NCBI GenBank assembly: GCA_035293405.1
Contig: DATDOE010000003.1
Location: 102,884-166,883, forward strand
Direction of reading: 5' to 3'
DNA length: 64,000 nt
DNA from: Gp6-AA40 sp035293405
GTDB taxonomy: Bacteria > Acidobacteriota > Vicinamibacteria > Vicinamibacterales > UBA2999
Positions within the stretch are counted from its first letter, which is position 1. The number at the start of each line of letters is the position of its first letter. Below, piece after piece: positions 25,791 through 34,394 of this stretch. The translations under genes were made by a program, and so were the position numbers. The notes under the pieces are model-generated. The model was given only the letters and a program-made list of their open reading frames with translations, did not search any database and was not told the DNA's origin.

Positions 25791-26840
25791 ATGCACATCC
25801 TGACTTCGCGCCGCACGTTCCTTGCGAGTACCGCCGCGTTGCTCGCCGTCCCGACATGGCTTCGCGCGCAGACGCAGAAGATCGTCATCAACTACCCGAC
25901 ACGGAGCGGCGCGTCGTGGCACCTCTACCTCGCGAAAGAGGGCGGCTACTACCAGAAGTACGGCCTCGACGTGGACCTGCAGTTCGGCGTGCACCCGACC
26001 GGCGTCGCCATGCTCACGAGCGGACAGGCGGTGATGGTGAATCACTCGCTCGAGCAGGGCATGCTGGCCGGGACCCGCGATGCCAGCGCGTTTACACTCG
26101 TCGGCAGCTCGTCGAACAAGGGGCTGTTCGCGCTCATCGCGCAAAAGGAGTTCTCGAGCCCCAAGCAGCTCAAAGGCAAGCGCATCGCCATCGGGCAGAT
26201 CGGCGACGCGCCATACAACTACACGGTGGCGCTGCTCGGCACCTTCGGGATCGGTGTCCGCGACGTGCAGTGGGTCCCGGTCGGCACTGATGTGAGCGGC
26301 CGGGCGGCAGCGCTCCAGACCAACCGCGCCGATGCCACGTTCCTGACCGCGCCGAACTACTTCCGCCTCGAGGAGGCGGGCTTCAAGAATCTGGCGAATC
26401 TGGCCGACTCTCCGGTCTATGCGGCGACGGTGTATCTCTTCAGCCGCCCGGCGACGGTCGCCAATCCCACGCTCGCCGAGTCGATCATCAAGGCGCACGC
26501 CGAAGCCATCAAGCGCTTCTACGACGACAAGCCGTTCGCCGTGAAAACCTACATCGGCTTCGACAAGCAGCCGGAGGCCGACGTCTCGCGCATCTACGAC
26601 CTGTACGCCAAGGGCAACATCTTCGATCGCATTCCCTACGTCATGGGCCCGGCGGTCAAGGCGATCGTGACCCAGCAGGTGGATCAACGCATTGCCGCGG
26701 ACCTCAAGGCGTTCGACTTCCACAAGATCGTCGACAACACCATCGTCGACCGTCTGGTGAAGGACGGCTACTTTCAGAAGCTGTTCGGGAATAGCATCAA
26801 GGCCGAGGAGCAGAGCAAAGCGAAGCTTGCCTTCAAATAG
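25791..26840 (+). CDS. ABC transporter substrate-binding protein, NitT/TauT family
   Basis: 349 residues. The N-terminus has a Tat-like signal (SRRTFLASTAALLAVPTWLRAQ). The mature part is an NMT1/SsuA-like periplasmic binding protein: YYQKYGLDVDLQFGVHP, LTSGQAVMVNHS, GKRIAIGQIGDAPYNYTVALL and ALQTNRADATFLTAPNYF. The family binds sulfonates, nitrate, thiamine precursors, or aromatic acids such as phthalate. The catabolic genes around it point to an aromatic or small organic acid. The gene starts 2 bases after the amidohydrolase stop. Confidence 0.85.
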   Translation: MHILTSRRTFLASTAALLAVPTWLRAQTQKIVINYPTRSGASWHLYLAKEGGYYQKYGLDVDLQFGVHPTGVAMLTSGQAVMVNHSLEQGMLAGTRDASAFTLVGSSSNKGLFALIAQKEFSSPKQLKGKRIAIGQIGDAPYNYTVALLGTFGIGVRDVQWVPVGTDVSGRAAALQTNRADATFLTAPNYFRLEEAGFKNLANLADSPVYAATVYLFSRPATVANPTLAESIIKAHAEAIKRFYDDKPFAVKTYIGFDKQPEADVSRIYDLYAKGNIFDRIPYVMGPAVKAIVTQQVDQRIAADLKAFDFHKIVDNTIVDRLVKDGYFQKLFGNSIKAEEQSKAKLAFK

Positions 26841-26865
26841 ACAGGTTCCAAGTTCCCCTGCACGA

Positions 26866-27660
26866 ATGCACAAGCTCGACATCAATGGACTGACCAAGCG
26901 CTACTACGTCGAGCGTGACGGCAGGCAGGTGCTGGCCCTGTCCGACGTTTCGCTGTCGGTGGCGGAGGGCGAGTTCGTGGCCATTGTCGGTCCGAGCGGC
27001 TGCGGCAAGACGACACTCCTCAACATCGTTGCTGGTCTGCTGCACTACGAGGTGGGCACGGTGGCCATCGACGGCGCTCGCGTGGACGGTCCAGGGATGG
27101 ATCGGGCGGTCGTGTTCCAGCACGCCAGCCTCCTCCCATGGCGGACCATCGCCGGCAACGTGCGCTACGGCATGGAGATGCACAAGCGCTTCGACCGGGC
27201 AACCATGCGCCAGCGCACCGACGATTTCATCCAGCTGGTAGGGCTCGGCGGCTTCGAGCGGCATTACCCGTCCGAGCTGTCCGGCGGCATGCAGCAGCGG
27301 GTCAACCTGGCGCGGGCGCTGGCGTCGGATCCGATGGTGCTGCTGATGGACGAGCCGTTTGCCGCGCTCGACGCACAGACGCGCGAGCATATGCAGGCGG
27401 AGCTCCTCAAGATCTGGTCGGGCACGCGCAAGACCGTGCTGTTCATCACGCACCAGATCAACGAGGCGGTGTACCTGGCCGATCGGGTCGTGGTGATGAG
27501 CCCGCGGCCTGGCCGCATCAAAGGCGTGCTCGACGTACCCTTCGAGCGCCCGCGTCCGCTGACCGTGAAGCGCGACCCGCGGTTCGTCGGGCTCGAGGAC
27601 GCCATCTGGCAGATGATCGAAGAGAAACCTGGCGCCGCGGAAACACTGGCTGGATCGTAG
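26866..27660 (+). CDS. ABC transporter ATP-binding protein, NitT/TauT family
   Basis: 264 residues from the ATG at 26866. Walker A GPSGCGKTT (residues 42-50), Q-loop VFQHASLLPWRT, signature LSGGMQQRVNLARAL, Walker B VLLMDEPFAALD and the H-loop LFITHQINEAVYLADRVVVMS are all intact. The PWRT after the Q-loop is typical of SsuB/TauB. It forms the importer with the preceding binding protein and the next permease; 2 bases separate it from the permease gene. Confidence 0.9.
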   Translation: MHKLDINGLTKRYYVERDGRQVLALSDVSLSVAEGEFVAIVGPSGCGKTTLLNIVAGLLHYEVGTVAIDGARVDGPGMDRAVVFQHASLLPWRTIAGNVRYGMEMHKRFDRATMRQRTDDFIQLVGLGGFERHYPSELSGGMQQRVNLARALASDPMVLLMDEPFAALDAQTREHMQAELLKIWSGTRKTVLFITHQINEAVYLADRVVVMSPRPGRIKGVLDVPFERPRPLTVKRDPRFVGLEDAIWQMIEEKPGAAETLAGS

Positions 27661-27662
27661 CG

Positions 27663-28469
27663 ATGGCCGTGAAGACCGACGAACTGATCGAGGTGCCGCG
27701 GCGCAGCTTCTACAAGCGCCACGAGGCGGCCATTCTGGGCGGCGCGGCCGTGGTCGTGGCGCTCGCCTTCTGGCAGGCATTGTGGTCGTCCGGCAAGATC
27801 TCGCCGCTCTTCTTCACCGGCCCCTCTTCCATCGTCAAGCGGTTCGCGGAAGAGTGGACCGACGGGCGGCTGAAGTCGGACATGATCTACAGCGGCACCA
27901 ACTTCGCGATCGGTGTCGGCCTGGCGATTGTGTCGGGCGTGGCCTGCGGCGTGATCATCGGCTGGTACCGGCGGCTGGCGATGGTGTTCGAGCCCTTTCT
28001 CACCGCGCTCTACTCCACGCCGCGCGTGGCGCTCGTGCCGCTCATCCTGATCTGGTTCGGCATCGGAATGTGGTCCAAGGTCTTCATCGTGTTCATCAAC
28101 GCGTTCTTCCCGGTGCTCCTCAACACGATCGGCGGCGTCAAAGCGATCGACGCCGACCTGCTGCGCGCCGCGCGGTCGTTCCGGGCGTCGGACTGGCAGA
28201 TCTTCACGACCATCGTGCTGCCCGGATCGGTGCCGTTCATCCTGACCGGGGTCCGTCAGGCCGTGGCCCTCGGGCTCATCGGAGTGGTGGTGGGCGAGAT
28301 GTTCGGTGGCAGCGAAGGCATCGGTTACATGGTCAACTACGGCGGCCAGACGTTCCAGACCGACGCCGTCTTTCTCGGCGTCGTCATCATCGCCTTCGCC
28401 GGCATCGTGCTGACGTGGCTTGCCGAGCGGCTGGAAAAACACTTTTCACGCTGGCGCCCGGAGCGCTAG
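27663..28469 (+). CDS. ABC transporter permease, NitT/TauT family
   Basis: 268 residues, about six membrane helices. The cytoplasmic EAA loop is GGVKAIDADLLRAARSFRASDWQIFTTIVLPGSVPFILTGVRQAVALG, which contacts the ATPase. The start (AILGGAAVVVALAFWQALWSSGKISPLFFTGPSSIVKRF) is typical of SsuC/TauC-like permeases. Probably works as a homodimer with the ATPase at 26866 and the binding protein at 25791. Confidence 0.9.
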   Translation: MAVKTDELIEVPRRSFYKRHEAAILGGAAVVVALAFWQALWSSGKISPLFFTGPSSIVKRFAEEWTDGRLKSDMIYSGTNFAIGVGLAIVSGVACGVIIGWYRRLAMVFEPFLTALYSTPRVALVPLILIWFGIGMWSKVFIVFINAFFPVLLNTIGGVKAIDADLLRAARSFRASDWQIFTTIVLPGSVPFILTGVRQAVALGLIGVVVGEMFGGSEGIGYMVNYGGQTFQTDAVFLGVVIIAFAGIVLTWLAERLEKHFSRWRPER

Positions 28470-28474
28470 CGAAT

Positions 28475-28509
28475 CGAGTCCCGGATCCCGAATCCCGGAT
28501 CCCGAGTTG
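28475..28509. repeat. Five-copy CGRRTCC heptamer tandem repeat
   Basis: Consecutive 7-base units CGAGTCC, CGGATCC, CGAATCC, CGGATCC and CGAGTTG (the last degenerate) fill most of the 50-base gap between the permease and the dioxygenase gene. The same unit occurs in both orientations at 29522-29608. Confidence 0.85.
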
Positions 28510-28519
28510 GAGCATACAC

Positions 28520-29512
28520 ATGGCAGACATCGTCCTCGGTATCGGATCGTCACACGGGCCGCTCCTGTCCACACCGCCGGAGCAGTGGGACCTCCGCGCC
28601 AAAGCGGATCGCGAGAACAAGAATCACTGGTATCGCGGCAAGACCTACGACTACGAGCAGCTGCTGCAGGCCCGCGCGCCGGGGTTCGCGCACGAGGTGA
28701 CCGTCGAGAAGCGACGCGAGCGCTTCATGCAGTGCCGCAGCGCGCTCGAGGCGCTGGGGAAGAAGTTCAACGAGGTGGCGCCGGATGCCGTCGTCATCCT
28801 GGGCAACGATCAACGGGAGTTCTTCAACGCCGGGCTCACGCCGTCGATCACCGTGTATCGCGGCAGCGAGATCAGTAACGTCCAGCACCTCAATGAGGAC
28901 GCGCCAGGACTCAACATCGCCGAGCCGGCCAACTCGCCCACCGAGGGCGCGACGTATCCGGGGGCTACGGCGTTCGCCGATCACATCCTCGACTCGCTGG
29001 CCAACGACAACTTCGACCTGGCCACGTCCGACCAGACGCCGAGCGGCGCGCCACGCGGGGGCATTCCGCACGCTTATGGCTTCTTCTACCACACGATTCT
29101 GCAGGACCAGACGCCGCCGAGCGTGCCGATCATCTTGAACGTCCACTTCGGGCGCAACACGCCCAAACTGCGGCGCTGCCTGGAACTGGGCCACGGGCTG
29201 TACAAAGCGATCTCGAGCTTCACCGGCTTCAAGCGCGTGGCGCTGATGGCGTCGGGCGGGCTGACGCACTTCGTGATCGACGAGGACCTCGACCGGTCGG
29301 TCATGGAGGCGATGAAGGCCGGCGACGAGCGCGCCCTCGCCAACCTGCCGGAGAACGTGTTCAAGATCGGCACCGCCGAGATCAAGAACTGGTACCCGGT
29401 CGTCGCCGCCATGAATGCCGCCGGGCGCAAGTACCATCAGGTGGACTACGTGCCCTGCTATCGCTCGGAAGCCGGCACCGGCAACGCGATGTGCTTTTCG
29501 TACTGGGAATGA
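28520..29512 (+). CDS. Class III extradiol dioxygenase (LigB-type beta subunit fold)
   Basis: 330 residues. It starts ADIVLGIGSSHGPLLSTPP, the typical LigB N-terminus with a metal-ligand His (residue 11). Further family features are DAVVILGNDQREFF, GIPHAYGFFYHTIL, VPIILNVHFGRNTP and RVALMASGGLTHFVID. Extradiol enzymes of this class (LigAB, gallate dioxygenase GalA/DesB) open protocatechuate, gallate or related rings using Fe(II). It has the size of the LigB subunit, and no LigA-like small subunit gene is seen, as in some one-component members. Heptamer repeats lie on both sides. Confidence 0.8.
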   Translation: MADIVLGIGSSHGPLLSTPPEQWDLRAKADRENKNHWYRGKTYDYEQLLQARAPGFAHEVTVEKRRERFMQCRSALEALGKKFNEVAPDAVVILGNDQREFFNAGLTPSITVYRGSEISNVQHLNEDAPGLNIAEPANSPTEGATYPGATAFADHILDSLANDNFDLATSDQTPSGAPRGGIPHAYGFFYHTILQDQTPPSVPIILNVHFGRNTPKLRRCLELGHGLYKAISSFTGFKRVALMASGGLTHFVIDEDLDRSVMEAMKAGDERALANLPENVFKIGTAEIKNWYPVVAAMNAAGRKYHQVDYVPCYRSEAGTGNAMCFSYWE

Positions 29513-29521
29513 GAGAGAACC

Positions 29522-29608
29522 GGGATTCGGGATCCGGGATCCGGGATTCGAATCCCGTCCACGTTTCGAGTCCCGAGTCCCGAGTCCCGAGTCCCGAGTC
29601 CCGAGTCC
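29522..29608. repeat. Heptamer tandem repeats in both orientations
   Basis: 29522-29556 holds GGGATTC, GGGATCC, GGGATCC, GGGATTC and GAATCCC; after a 10-base gap, 29567-29608 holds six perfect copies of CGAGTCC. These are the same unit as at 28475-28509, here present in inverted form as well. The array fills the gap between the dioxygenase gene and the first RraA-like gene and can fold into a long hairpin. Confidence 0.85.
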
Positions 29609-29614
29609 CGGATC

Positions 29615-30277
29615 ATGAGCATGGACAACTTCATCACTCGCCTCAGCCGGCTGGATGCCTGCGCCATCTCTGATGCGCTGGACAAGCTCGGGCTCCACGG
29701 ATCGGTGTCGGGCATCCATCGCTACTCCACCGATCGCCGTATCTCCGGCCGCGTGGTGACCGTACGGCTCGAGAAAGATGATGGCCGTCCCGCGGCCTCG
29801 CGTCATCTCGGAACAACGGCCATCGAAGCGGCGCAACCGGGGGACGTGATCGTGCTCGAGCAGCGCACGGGCATCGATGCGGCGTGCTGGGGCGGCAACC
29901 TGACACTCGGTGCGCAGCTGCGCGGGATCTCCGGCGTGATCATCGAGGGCCCAGGACGCGACATGGACGAAGCGCGCCAGTACGACTTCCCCGTCTTCGC
30001 GCGTGACCATACCGCTCGCACGGCGCGCGGCCGCATCGTCGAGACCGGCACGAACGTGCCGATTACCGTGGGCGACGTCTCCGTCTCACCTGGGGATTAC
30101 GTAGTGGCCGACGGCAGCGCCGTGGTCTTCGCGCCGGCGCTGGAGATCGAGCGAGTGCTGGAGGCCGCCGAGGCGATCGCCGACCGCGAACGCGCCATGG
30201 TCACCGCCCTGCGTGAAGGCACTCCGATCAGCCAGGTGATGGGCAAGAGCTACGAAACGCTCCTGAAGAAGTCCTGA
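29615..30277 (+). CDS. RraA-fold protein 1 (aldolase/decarboxylase-like)
   Basis: 220 residues. The RraA fold is shown by CAISDALDKLGLHG, ISGRVVTV, AAQPGDVIVLEQ, GGNLTLGAQLRGISGVIIEGPGRDMDE and VSVSPGDYVVADGSAVV. The substrate signature is G-X20-R-D-X2-E: R-D plus the acidic residue are present, but the first Asp of the D-X20-R-D form is Gly. Family members with this fold include 4-carboxy-4-hydroxy-2-oxoadipate (CHA) aldolase and RNase E inhibitor RraA; the operon context favours the aldolase. Its stop overlaps the next start by 1 base (TGATG). Confidence 0.8.
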   Translation: MSMDNFITRLSRLDACAISDALDKLGLHGSVSGIHRYSTDRRISGRVVTVRLEKDDGRPAASRHLGTTAIEAAQPGDVIVLEQRTGIDAACWGGNLTLGAQLRGISGVIIEGPGRDMDEARQYDFPVFARDHTARTARGRIVETGTNVPITVGDVSVSPGDYVVADGSAVVFAPALEIERVLEAAEAIADRERAMVTALREGTPISQVMGKSYETLLKKS

Positions 30278-30963
30278 TGTCTTCCACAACTCCTGACGAC
30301 AAGCCGCCGCTCGACCCGGCAGTCGTGCGCGCCTCGAAGCTCGATACCACCTCGCTCAGCGACGCGCTCGATCGTCTGGGCATCGCTGGTCAGTGCCTCA
30401 ACATCAAGCCGCTCGACCACACCTTCCAGCTCACCGGACGGGCGTTCACGATCCTCTACGGACCGGCTGGCGTGCCGCCAGGAACGGTCGGCGACTACAT
30501 CGACGATGTCGCACCGGGAAGCGTGGTGGTGCTGGACAACGGGGGACGCGAGAATGCGACCGTGTGGGGCGACATCCTCACCTGGGTCGCGCATCGCCGC
30601 GGCGTGGCGGGCACCGTGATCGACGGTGCGTGCCGCGACACGCACATGTCGCGCACGCTCGGGTATCCGATTTACAGCCGCAGCTACTCGATGCGGACCG
30701 GCAAGGACCGCGTGCAGGTGGAAGCGATGAACGGCCCGGTCAACATCGGCGACGCGCGCGTCCAGGCTGGAGACATCCTGCGTGGCGACGCGGACGGTGT
30801 GCTGGTGATCCCCAGGGCGCATGAAGAGGCGGTGCTCGTGGCGGCCGAAGAGATCGACGCCATCGAGCAACGAATCCGCGCCGCCATCAACGACGGCCAG
30901 ACGCTCGCCGAGGCCCGCAAAGCACTCGGCTATCATCAGCTCCAGGCCCGGCGCCGTCCGTAG
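30277..30963 (+). CDS. RraA-fold protein 2 (aldolase/decarboxylase-like)
   Basis: 228 residues, same fold as the previous protein but clearly a different lineage: TTSLSDALDRLGIAGQC, DDVAPGSVVVLDNGG, GDILTWVAHRRGVAGTVIDGACRD and VQAGDILRGDADGVLVIP. It keeps the D-X20-R-D metal/substrate motif (GDILT...CRD) but has Met two residues after R-D-T-H where the first protein has Glu. Together with LigJ-like and LigB-like proteins it would split the hydrated ring-cleavage product into pyruvate and oxaloacetate or a similar pair. The last gene of the operon. Confidence 0.8.
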   Translation: MSSTTPDDKPPLDPAVVRASKLDTTSLSDALDRLGIAGQCLNIKPLDHTFQLTGRAFTILYGPAGVPPGTVGDYIDDVAPGSVVVLDNGGRENATVWGDILTWVAHRRGVAGTVIDGACRDTHMSRTLGYPIYSRSYSMRTGKDRVQVEAMNGPVNIGDARVQAGDILRGDADGVLVIPRAHEEAVLVAAEEIDAIEQRIRAAINDGQTLAEARKALGYHQLQARRRP

Positions 30964-30971
30964 GTCACTCG

Positions 30972-30987
30972 GCGCGCTGAGGCGCGC
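30972..30987. repeat. Palindromic hairpin with TGAG loop
   Basis: GCGCGC-TGAG-GCGCGC, starting 8 bases after the stop of the last catabolic gene. It belongs with the TGAA/CTGA-loop hairpins at 5644-5663 and 56177-56194 and probably marks the 3' end of the operon. Confidence 0.55.
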
Positions 30988-31209
30988 GCTCTTCGACATT
31001 CAGTCCCTCACACTTTCTTAACACAACTTCACAGACCACTCGCCGGCGTGAGTGCACGTCCGTCCTCTGAAGAGTGCTCAACGTCTGTGTAGAGGACATC
31101 TTCACGCGCTCCACACTCGCAGATCGCGATCTCACGCGCGCATCGGCGAGGAATGCCTCTTGCTAGTGGCGAGCGCTGACCACGGTTCACCAGAGACAGA
31201 GACATCACG

Positions 31210-31809
31210 ATGAGTGTGCGGGCGTCTTCGATCGGAGTTGCGACACTGTTGTTGTTCACGAGTGTCGTCTCGGCACGTGCGCAGACCACATCTGCCCGAG
31301 CCACGTCTGAAGATATCGAGCCACGAACGATCGGGACCACGGGAACGACGATGATCGGCCTTGCCGGCTATGTCGATCGAGTCTTCTCGTCGGAGGACGC
31401 ATTCCCGACGAACTACACGGTGCAGATCGACGTCGGCCGTTTCCTGACGCGATCACTCGTACTCCGCGGAGGCCTTGCCGGGACAGGCCGCTTCGGGGGC
31501 GACGGCGCCGAGGACCTCCCCACGGGTCCAGGCGCCGCGGCACTCCACGCGTTCGTGGGTGCGCTCTTCTACATCAATCCGCAATCGATCGTGAGCCTGT
31601 ATGCCGGCGGGGACTACTGGGCGCAGCTGTCGCAGCGCGCCGGCAGAGACGCCGGCTCGGTGATCGGCACACTCGGTGCGCAGGGCGCGGTGTCGTCTCG
31701 CGCCAGTCTCTTCATCGAAGGTGGCTACGGCATCGGGCTGACCAAGGGTGACGAGGGGGAGACGCGATCACGATACGTCGCCCGGCTCGGTGTCCGGTTG
31801 AAGTTCTGA
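31210..31809 (+). CDS. Outer-membrane beta-barrel-like secreted protein
   Basis: 199 residues, signal peptide ending SARAQTT (residue 25). The mature part alternates short strands with glycine turns (VLRGGLAGTGRFGG, SIVSLYAGGDYWAQ, SLFIEGGYGIGL) and ends RYVARLGVRLKF with the aromatic residue expected for a small outer-membrane barrel of eight or so strands. It has no assigned family. The gene for the BamA-like protein follows within 8 bases, so coexpression is likely. Confidence 0.65.
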   Translation: MSVRASSIGVATLLLFTSVVSARAQTTSARATSEDIEPRTIGTTGTTMIGLAGYVDRVFSSEDAFPTNYTVQIDVGRFLTRSLVLRGGLAGTGRFGGDGAEDLPTGPGAAALHAFVGALFYINPQSIVSLYAGGDYWAQLSQRAGRDAGSVIGTLGAQGAVSSRASLFIEGGYGIGLTKGDEGETRSRYVARLGVRLKF

Positions 31810-31817
31810 GCGTGACC

Positions 31818-34349
31818 ATGCGCATCATCATGGCAACCACGGCACTGCTGATCGTGCTCGCGCCGAGTCGAAGCGACGGACAGCCGCGAGCCGGCGCGCC
31901 ATCGCCGCCGGCTGACGACCGCTCGACGGCCGCGACGTTGTGCGATCAGCCGATCCCACCGCCGGCGACGATGCCGCCCGCCGCGCCCGGACCGGTTGTG
32001 TATGTCATCGGCCTGTGTTTCGCGTCCGAGGGACACGTCTCAGCCGTCGAGCCCGATACCTACCTCTTTTATGTGCGCCTGCGCCCCAGCCGGCCGTCAC
32101 AGAACGAGTGGGTGCCCTATGACGAGGGAACGATCGACATCGTTCGCTCTGACGTCCGACGTTTGTGGGATACGCACTTTCTCGACGACCTGACGGTCGA
32201 GGCCACCGACTACGTCTTCGCCAACGGCGTGGTCGGCAAGGTGATCACCTATCACCTGACCGAACGTGAGCGCATCAAGCTCGTGCGCTACGAGGGCACC
32301 ACGGCGATCGACCGCACGAAGATCGACGAGACGCTCCGCGAGAAAGGTCTCGAGATCCGCCTCGACTCGTTTCTCGATGAGGGGACGATCACCAGGGTGA
32401 AGGCGGCGCTACGCGAGCTGATGGCCGAGAAGGGCTTCACTGCCGCGGAAGTGAGACACGAGGTCACGTTCATCACCCCCGGCGCCAAGCTGGTGAATGT
32501 CACCTTCCATATCAGCAACGGCCCGCGGCTGGTGATCCGCGACGTCGAGTTCGTCGGCAATACGGCGATCAGCGATGCCACGCTCGTACGGGCGATGAAG
32601 GACAACCGCTCGCAAAGTCTGCTGTCGTTCGTGACCGGCACCGGTACATACAAGGAGAACAAGTTCGCCACCGACGCCCAGCTCGTGGACGACCATTACC
32701 GGAATCATGGCTACATCTCCGCCCGCGTTGGGCAACCGGAGGTGCGCACGCTGGACGATTCCGCTGACGGCGCCACGCGGTGGATACAGCTGAGAATTCC
32801 AGTCACCGAAGGCGTGCGGTACCGGACGGGCACGATCACATTCCAAGGCCATCAGATCGTCACGCCCGACGCCCTCCGGGCGCTGATCAAGCTGACCGAG
32901 GGCGACTGGTACGACCAGCAGCGCGTGCGGGACGGTCTCGACAAGGCCCGCGAGCTCTACGGCGCCGCAGGGTACATGGAGTTCACCGGCTTCCCGGATC
33001 TGACGCCGCGCGCGGGCGCCGCCACGCCCACGGTGGACGTGGTCATGCGTGTGACGGAAGGGCCTCAATACTTCGTCAATCGCATCACCTTCGCCGGCAA
33101 CACGACGACGCGGGACCACGTCATCCGCCGCGAGATGCAGCTGGTCGAGGGCGGCGTCTTCAACACCGAGGCACTCAAATACAGCGTCCGTCGTCTGAAT
33201 CAGCTGGGCTACTTCAAGCCTCTCGAAGGCAACGAGAAGGATCTCAAGGTCGAGAAATCCGCTCGCCCCAACGCCGTGGACGTCGGCCTCACCGTGCAGG
33301 AGCAGAATCGCAATCAGATTCAGTTCGGTGCGGGGATGTCGCAATACGACGGCGTGTTCGGCAATCTGACCTACACGACGACCAACTTCATGGGGCGCGG
33401 CGAGAGCCTCACGCTGACCGGTCAGAAAGGCGCGCGCTCCTCCGTCTATCAGGCGGCATTTACTGAGCCATACGTGTTCGACCGCCCGATCACCGCCGGC
33501 ATCGATCTCTTCTCTCGCAAGGTCGACTTCCTGACCGGCACTGACATGGTGGGCTATAGCGAGGTGCGAAGCGGCGTCAACCTGACCGCCGGGCGCCCGC
33601 TGTTTCGCTTCTCCCGAATGTTTCTGACCTACGGGTACGAGGTCGTCGACACGGCGGTGAGTGACGCGCTGCTCGACAATCTCGACGCGCAGGCCGGCGT
33701 CGGCGTCCCTGCGTTCAATCTGTTTCTCGACGAAGGCCGTCACATCGAGAGTCGCGTCACTCCATCATTTGTTCACAACTCAGTGGACAGCCCCTTTACG
33801 CCGCGACGGGGCCGTCGTCTCACCCTGAGCGCGCCGGTTGCGGGCGGATTTCTGGGCGGGACCACCAACTACATCCGGCCCGAGATCGAAGCGGTGATGT
33901 ACCTGCCTCATACGCGACGGACCGCCCTCGGCATACGCCTGAACGGCGGCTGGGTGCGACCGTACGGTTCGACACGCGTGCTGCCGTACTACCTGCGCTA
34001 CTTCCTGGGCGGCGAATACCAGATTCGCGGTGTGGACATCCGAACGGTGGGGCCGACAGACGCCAAGAACAGAGCCCTCGGCGGCGACAAGTTCGTGCTC
34101 TTCAACGCGGAGTACTACTTCGATCTCTTCGGCCCCGTGCGCGCGCTGCTCTTCCACGACGCCGGACAGGCCTTCGCCGAGAACGAGCGCATCGATCTGA
34201 AAGGCCTGCGCACCTCCTCTGGCGTCGAGGTGCGTGTCGTCGTGCCGATGCTCAACGTCCCGTTTCGGCTGATCTACGCCTGGAACACCTACCGGGACAC
34301 GTTTCAGCCCGCACGCACGTTCAAGTTTGCCGTGGGTACGACCTTCTGA
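31818..34349 (+). CDS. bamA: BamA/Omp85 family outer-membrane assembly protein
   Basis: 843 residues from the ATG at 31818 (GTG at 31812 is possible). After the signal peptide come POTRA domains (IKLVRYEGTTAIDRTKIDETLREKG, LVIRDVEFVGNTAISDATLVRAM, YRTGTITFQGHQIVTPDALRALI, YFVNRITFAGNTTTRDHVIRREM), then a 16-strand barrel with YQIRGVDIRT in place of the VRGF loop-6 motif and the C-terminal FKFAVGTTF. It inserts barrel proteins in the outer membrane. It lies outside the usual bamA-ompH-lpxD cluster, so it may be a second copy. Confidence 0.85.
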   Translation: MRIIMATTALLIVLAPSRSDGQPRAGAPSPPADDRSTAATLCDQPIPPPATMPPAAPGPVVYVIGLCFASEGHVSAVEPDTYLFYVRLRPSRPSQNEWVPYDEGTIDIVRSDVRRLWDTHFLDDLTVEATDYVFANGVVGKVITYHLTERERIKLVRYEGTTAIDRTKIDETLREKGLEIRLDSFLDEGTITRVKAALRELMAEKGFTAAEVRHEVTFITPGAKLVNVTFHISNGPRLVIRDVEFVGNTAISDATLVRAMKDNRSQSLLSFVTGTGTYKENKFATDAQLVDDHYRNHGYISARVGQPEVRTLDDSADGATRWIQLRIPVTEGVRYRTGTITFQGHQIVTPDALRALIKLTEGDWYDQQRVRDGLDKARELYGAAGYMEFTGFPDLTPRAGAATPTVDVVMRVTEGPQYFVNRITFAGNTTTRDHVIRREMQLVEGGVFNTEALKYSVRRLNQLGYFKPLEGNEKDLKVEKSARPNAVDVGLTVQEQNRNQIQFGAGMSQYDGVFGNLTYTTTNFMGRGESLTLTGQKGARSSVYQAAFTEPYVFDRPITAGIDLFSRKVDFLTGTDMVGYSEVRSGVNLTAGRPLFRFSRMFLTYGYEVVDTAVSDALLDNLDAQAGVGVPAFNLFLDEGRHIESRVTPSFVHNSVDSPFTPRRGRRLTLSAPVAGGFLGGTTNYIRPEIEAVMYLPHTRRTALGIRLNGGWVRPYGSTRVLPYYLRYFLGGEYQIRGVDIRTVGPTDAKNRALGGDKFVLFNAEYYFDLFGPVRALLFHDAGQAFAENERIDLKGLRTSSGVEVRVVVPMLNVPFRLIYAWNTYRDTFQPARTFKFAVGTTF

Positions 34350-34394
34350 CCAACCACGGCCCGAGTCGCAGTGTCGCTACCTAAGGAGAATCGG

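Noticed and set aside
29543..29557. GGGATTCGAATCCC resembles a tRNA T-arm
   Set aside because: It is the junction of two inverted heptamer units; no acceptor stem, anticodon arm or D-arm fits around it.
28475..29608. Tandem repeats considered as a CRISPR array
   Set aside because: Units are 7 bases with no spacers between them, and no cas genes are present.
28550..30010. Minus-strand open frame of 486 codons across the dioxygenase and RraA-like genes
   Set aside because: It runs through the heptamer arrays and opposite two well-recognised genes; no homologous features.
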